A stretch of 35,252 nucleotides of DNA from Gammaproteobacteria bacterium (lineage in GTDB: Bacteria; Pseudomonadota; Gammaproteobacteria; Enterobacterales; Kangiellaceae): positions 1-35,252 of the forward strand of contig JABXIW010000082.1 in assembly GCA_013372875.1 (NCBI GenBank), written 5' to 3'. The position numbers and the translations under genes are program-made. How positions within the stretch are numbered: position 1 is the first letter of the stretch; every line of letters begins with the position of its first letter. Under the pieces are notes generated by a model, which was not told the origin of the DNA, ran no database searches, and worked only from the letters and a program-made list of their open reading frames with translations. Below, in pieces: positions 33,705-35,252 of the stretch.

Positions 33705-34034
33705 TTACTCCGCTACAAATACTTTGCCATTTTCCACTTCGAGTTTGACATCGGAAAGGCGGGCTCCTGCACAAGGGCCAGCAACACAAGCGCCAGTTTC
33801 TGGCTCAAACAATGCGCCATGTGTAAAGCACATCAAATAGGCTTGGTCGTCGGTCATAAACTGATCTTCTTGCCAATTCAGATCGGTGCCAGCGTGAGGG
33901 CAGCGATTGATATAGCCATAAACATTCAAGCCACGACGAACCACGATTAGCGTTCTATCTTGCAGTGGGTCGGGGTGGTTATAGGCTTTGGCTTGACCGT
34001 CTTCAATATCGGTGACCATGCAAAGGTGTGACAT
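33705..34034 (-). CDS. Rieske [2Fe-2S] ferredoxin-like protein
   Basis: A 109-residue soluble Rieske-type protein. Both halves of the cluster site are intact: CPHAGTDL (Cys45, His47) and CFTHGALFEPETG (Cys69, His72). There is no signal peptide or fused catalytic domain, so it resembles NirD/HcaC-type small electron carriers rather than the bc1 subunit. Its partner oxidoreductase is not in the window and its pathway is unknown. It is transcribed toward the GIY-YIG gene and diverges from the alpha/beta hydrolase gene. Confidence 0.92.
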   Translation of the reverse strand: MSHLCMVTDIEDGQAKAYNHPDPLQDRTLIVVRRGLNVYGYINRCPHAGTDLNWQEDQFMTDDQAYLMCFTHGALFEPETGACVAGPCAGARLSDVKLEVENGKVFVAE

Positions 34035-34146
34035 AAATTTTCCTCAAGTAATCGCCAAGGCTTTTTCAGGCCGATTAAATATGCGATAGTCCTAGTTAGA
34101 CCTAGAACAAATTTTACCGATAAATCCTTGGGGCGCAACTTACTTG

Positions 34147-34971
34147 ATGAAGTCACTTGCCATAATTCTGCTTAGCCTTGCCATTATTTATTTAGTCTAT
34201 TGCGGCGTTTTTTATTTGCTCCAGCGCACCCTATTGTTTCCAGTCAATTCTTTGCCCGAGCCGAATGCCGATCTGATCTATAGCGCCGATGGCGAAATTG
34301 TACGTTTGCCATTCTCCCAAGGTGAATTTGAAATCGCTTATTTGCCGAGCTTAAAAGCCTCTGATAATCCTGCACCAGTGATTATGTTGGCTCATGGCAA
34401 TGGCAATATTATGGATTCTTGGGCACCGAGCATGGATCTGATGCGCAACAAAGGCTTTGCGGTGGTGCTAGTGGAATATCCTGGTTATGGCCGCTCGCAA
34501 GGCAAACCCAGTTACCAGTCAATCAAAGAAACAATGGCGATTGCTTATCGCTGGGTGCTTGCTAATGAGCAATTAGATAAGCAAAAAATCACTTTGGTTG
34601 GTCGTTCGATGGGTGGTGGCGCTGTGTTATCGTTATTCGACGGCACCATTTATGAAACGAACCAGCCGCATCGTATCGTGTTGATGTCTACCTATTCGAG
34701 TATCAAAGATTTGGCGCGTCAGCGTTGGTTACCGACTGGTTTTATCAAAGATCCTTTTGATAATGTGGCGCAACTGGCTAAATATCAGGGCAAAAGTTAT
34801 TTGATTCACGGCCGCAAAGATAAGACGGTGCCATTTTCATCTTTGGCAAAGCTATTAGCAGTGGCAAAAGATGCCAAACATCGTGTTTATGAGGGTGGGC
34901 ATAACGATATTCCTGACGATTGGCTGGAATTTTGGCAAGAAGTGGCTGATTTTATCAATGAGAACAATTGA
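34147..34971 (+). CDS. Membrane-anchored alpha/beta hydrolase (YfhR/BEM46-like)
   Basis: Serine hydrolase of the BEM46/YfhR group, 274 residues from the ATG at 34147 (a TTG just before is in frame). The N-terminal segment IILLSLAIIYLVYCGVFYLL is a membrane anchor, followed by QRTLLFPV, typical of the group. The catalytic domain shows LAHGNGNIMDSWAP (oxyanion region), VEYPGYGRSQGKPS, the nucleophile elbow GRSMGGGAV, the acid in HGRKDKTVPF and the histidine in GGHNDIP. Substrate unknown. ribA follows after 75 bases on the same strand. Confidence 0.9.
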   Translation: MKSLAIILLSLAIIYLVYCGVFYLLQRTLLFPVNSLPEPNADLIYSADGEIVRLPFSQGEFEIAYLPSLKASDNPAPVIMLAHGNGNIMDSWAPSMDLMRNKGFAVVLVEYPGYGRSQGKPSYQSIKETMAIAYRWVLANEQLDKQKITLVGRSMGGGAVLSLFDGTIYETNQPHRIVLMSTYSSIKDLARQRWLPTGFIKDPFDNVAQLAKYQGKSYLIHGRKDKTVPFSSLAKLLAVAKDAKHRVYEGGHNDIPDDWLEFWQEVADFINENN

Positions 34972-35046
34972 TAAAGCTGATCCAAGCCCCCAGCTAGTGT
35001 AAAATAACGCCTTTAAAGTTTTGATTAACAAAGATAAACCACTTAG

Positions 35047-35252
35047 ATGACCGATACTAGTCGCTTGCAAGCCAAGCTGCCCACCCCATTTGCTGAGTTT
35101 ACTATCCACGCCTTAGATTTAGGCGATGGCAAAGAGCATGTAGCATTAACCCTTGGGGAATGGCAACAAGAAGATGCGGTGTTAACCCGTATCCATTCTG
35201 AGTGTTTAACTGGTGATGCGCTTTTTAGTTTGCGTTGTGATTGTGGTTTCCA
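35047..35252 (+). CDS. ribA: GTP cyclohydrolase II, 3' end outside window
   Basis: The first 68 codons of RibA, which opens GTP to start riboflavin synthesis. The ATG at 35047 begins [18 protein letters not shown]; the segment HVALTLGEW is followed by the diagnostic [21 protein letters not shown], with the zinc-binding cysteines of GTP cyclohydrolase II. It aligns with the stand-alone E. coli enzyme from its start, with no N-terminal RibB domain, so it is RibA rather than a RibBA fusion. The gene continues past the window end. Confidence 0.95.
   Translation, partial: MTDTSRLQAKLPTPFAEFTIHALDLGDGKEHVALTLGEWQQEDAVLTRIHSECLTGDALFSLRCDCGF

Noticed and set aside
34855..35109. 84-codon minus-strand frame across the hydrolase 3' end and ribA start
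   Set aside because: It overlaps two supported genes on the other strand and has no ribosome site or homology that I recognise.
1..35252. tRNA genes, CRISPR arrays, insertion sequences, phage genes
   Set aside because: None seen on either strand: no cloverleaf-like T-loop motif, no regularly spaced direct repeats, no transposase or integrase motifs.

Overview
The window is chromosomal DNA from a gammaproteobacterium. Two gene blocks follow the enterobacterial order: leuS-lptE-holA-nadD-rsfS-rlmH-mrdA-rodA-rlpA-dacA-ybeD-lipB-lipA, and sfsA-dksA-gluQRS-pcnB-folK-panB-panC. A cpxRA pair with a divergent cpxP/spy gene points the same way. The moderate base composition and accessory content (D-amino acid transaminase beside dacA, dNK-type kinase beside panB, DUF1853) would fit a marine Kangiella/Oceanospirillales/Alteromonadales-like organism. 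That genus-level guess is weak. I see no rRNA, tRNA, CRISPR array, prophage or insertion sequence, and no gene-free stretch longer than 300 bases.

Region 1 (1-14435, + strand) is a tightly packed run of 15 genes with gaps from -4 to 54 bases, probably one long transcription unit. It holds the 3' part of leuS, outer-membrane LPS assembly (lptE), DNA polymerase III delta (holA), NAD synthesis (nadD), ribosome silencing and 23S methylation (rsfS, rlmH), the rod-shape peptidoglycan machine (mrdA, rodA, mltB, rlpA, dacA, plus a D-amino acid transaminase) and lipoate synthesis (ybeD, lipB, lipA).

Region 2 (14436-23406) is a mosaic of small units: slyD, a GST/SspA-like protein, a periplasmic M48 metalloprotease lipoprotein, a GcvR-like double ACT protein, a conserved hypothetical, DedA and LysE membrane proteins, the CpxRA-like two-component system facing a CpxP/Spy-like gene, and a DUF1853 gene. 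Good intrinsic terminators separate several of these. The cpxR-cpxP intergenic region carries three exact TTTAC pentamers at an 11-base period, a clear CpxR-type operator.

Region 3 (23413-34034, mostly - strand) holds acs, then panC-panB-dNK-folK-pcnB-gluQRS-dksA-sfsA, then a GIY-YIG gene and a Rieske protein. Two AT-rich, AGA-rich genes of foreign appearance interrupt the conserved order: an unrecognised 179-residue protein between acs and panC, and a DUF3800 protein between gluQRS and pcnB. Next to sfsA lies a REPIN-like pair of inverted REP hairpins whose stems differ by compensatory changes. The neighbouring GIY-YIG gene is interrupted by an amber codon, with a recognisable in-frame tail beyond it.

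Region 4 (34147-35252, + strand) holds an alpha/beta hydrolase and the 5' end of ribA (GTP cyclohydrolase II), which runs off the window. The most unusual items are the two single-gene islands, the REPIN with the broken GIY-YIG gene, and the CpxR operator. I found no complete new multi-gene system.
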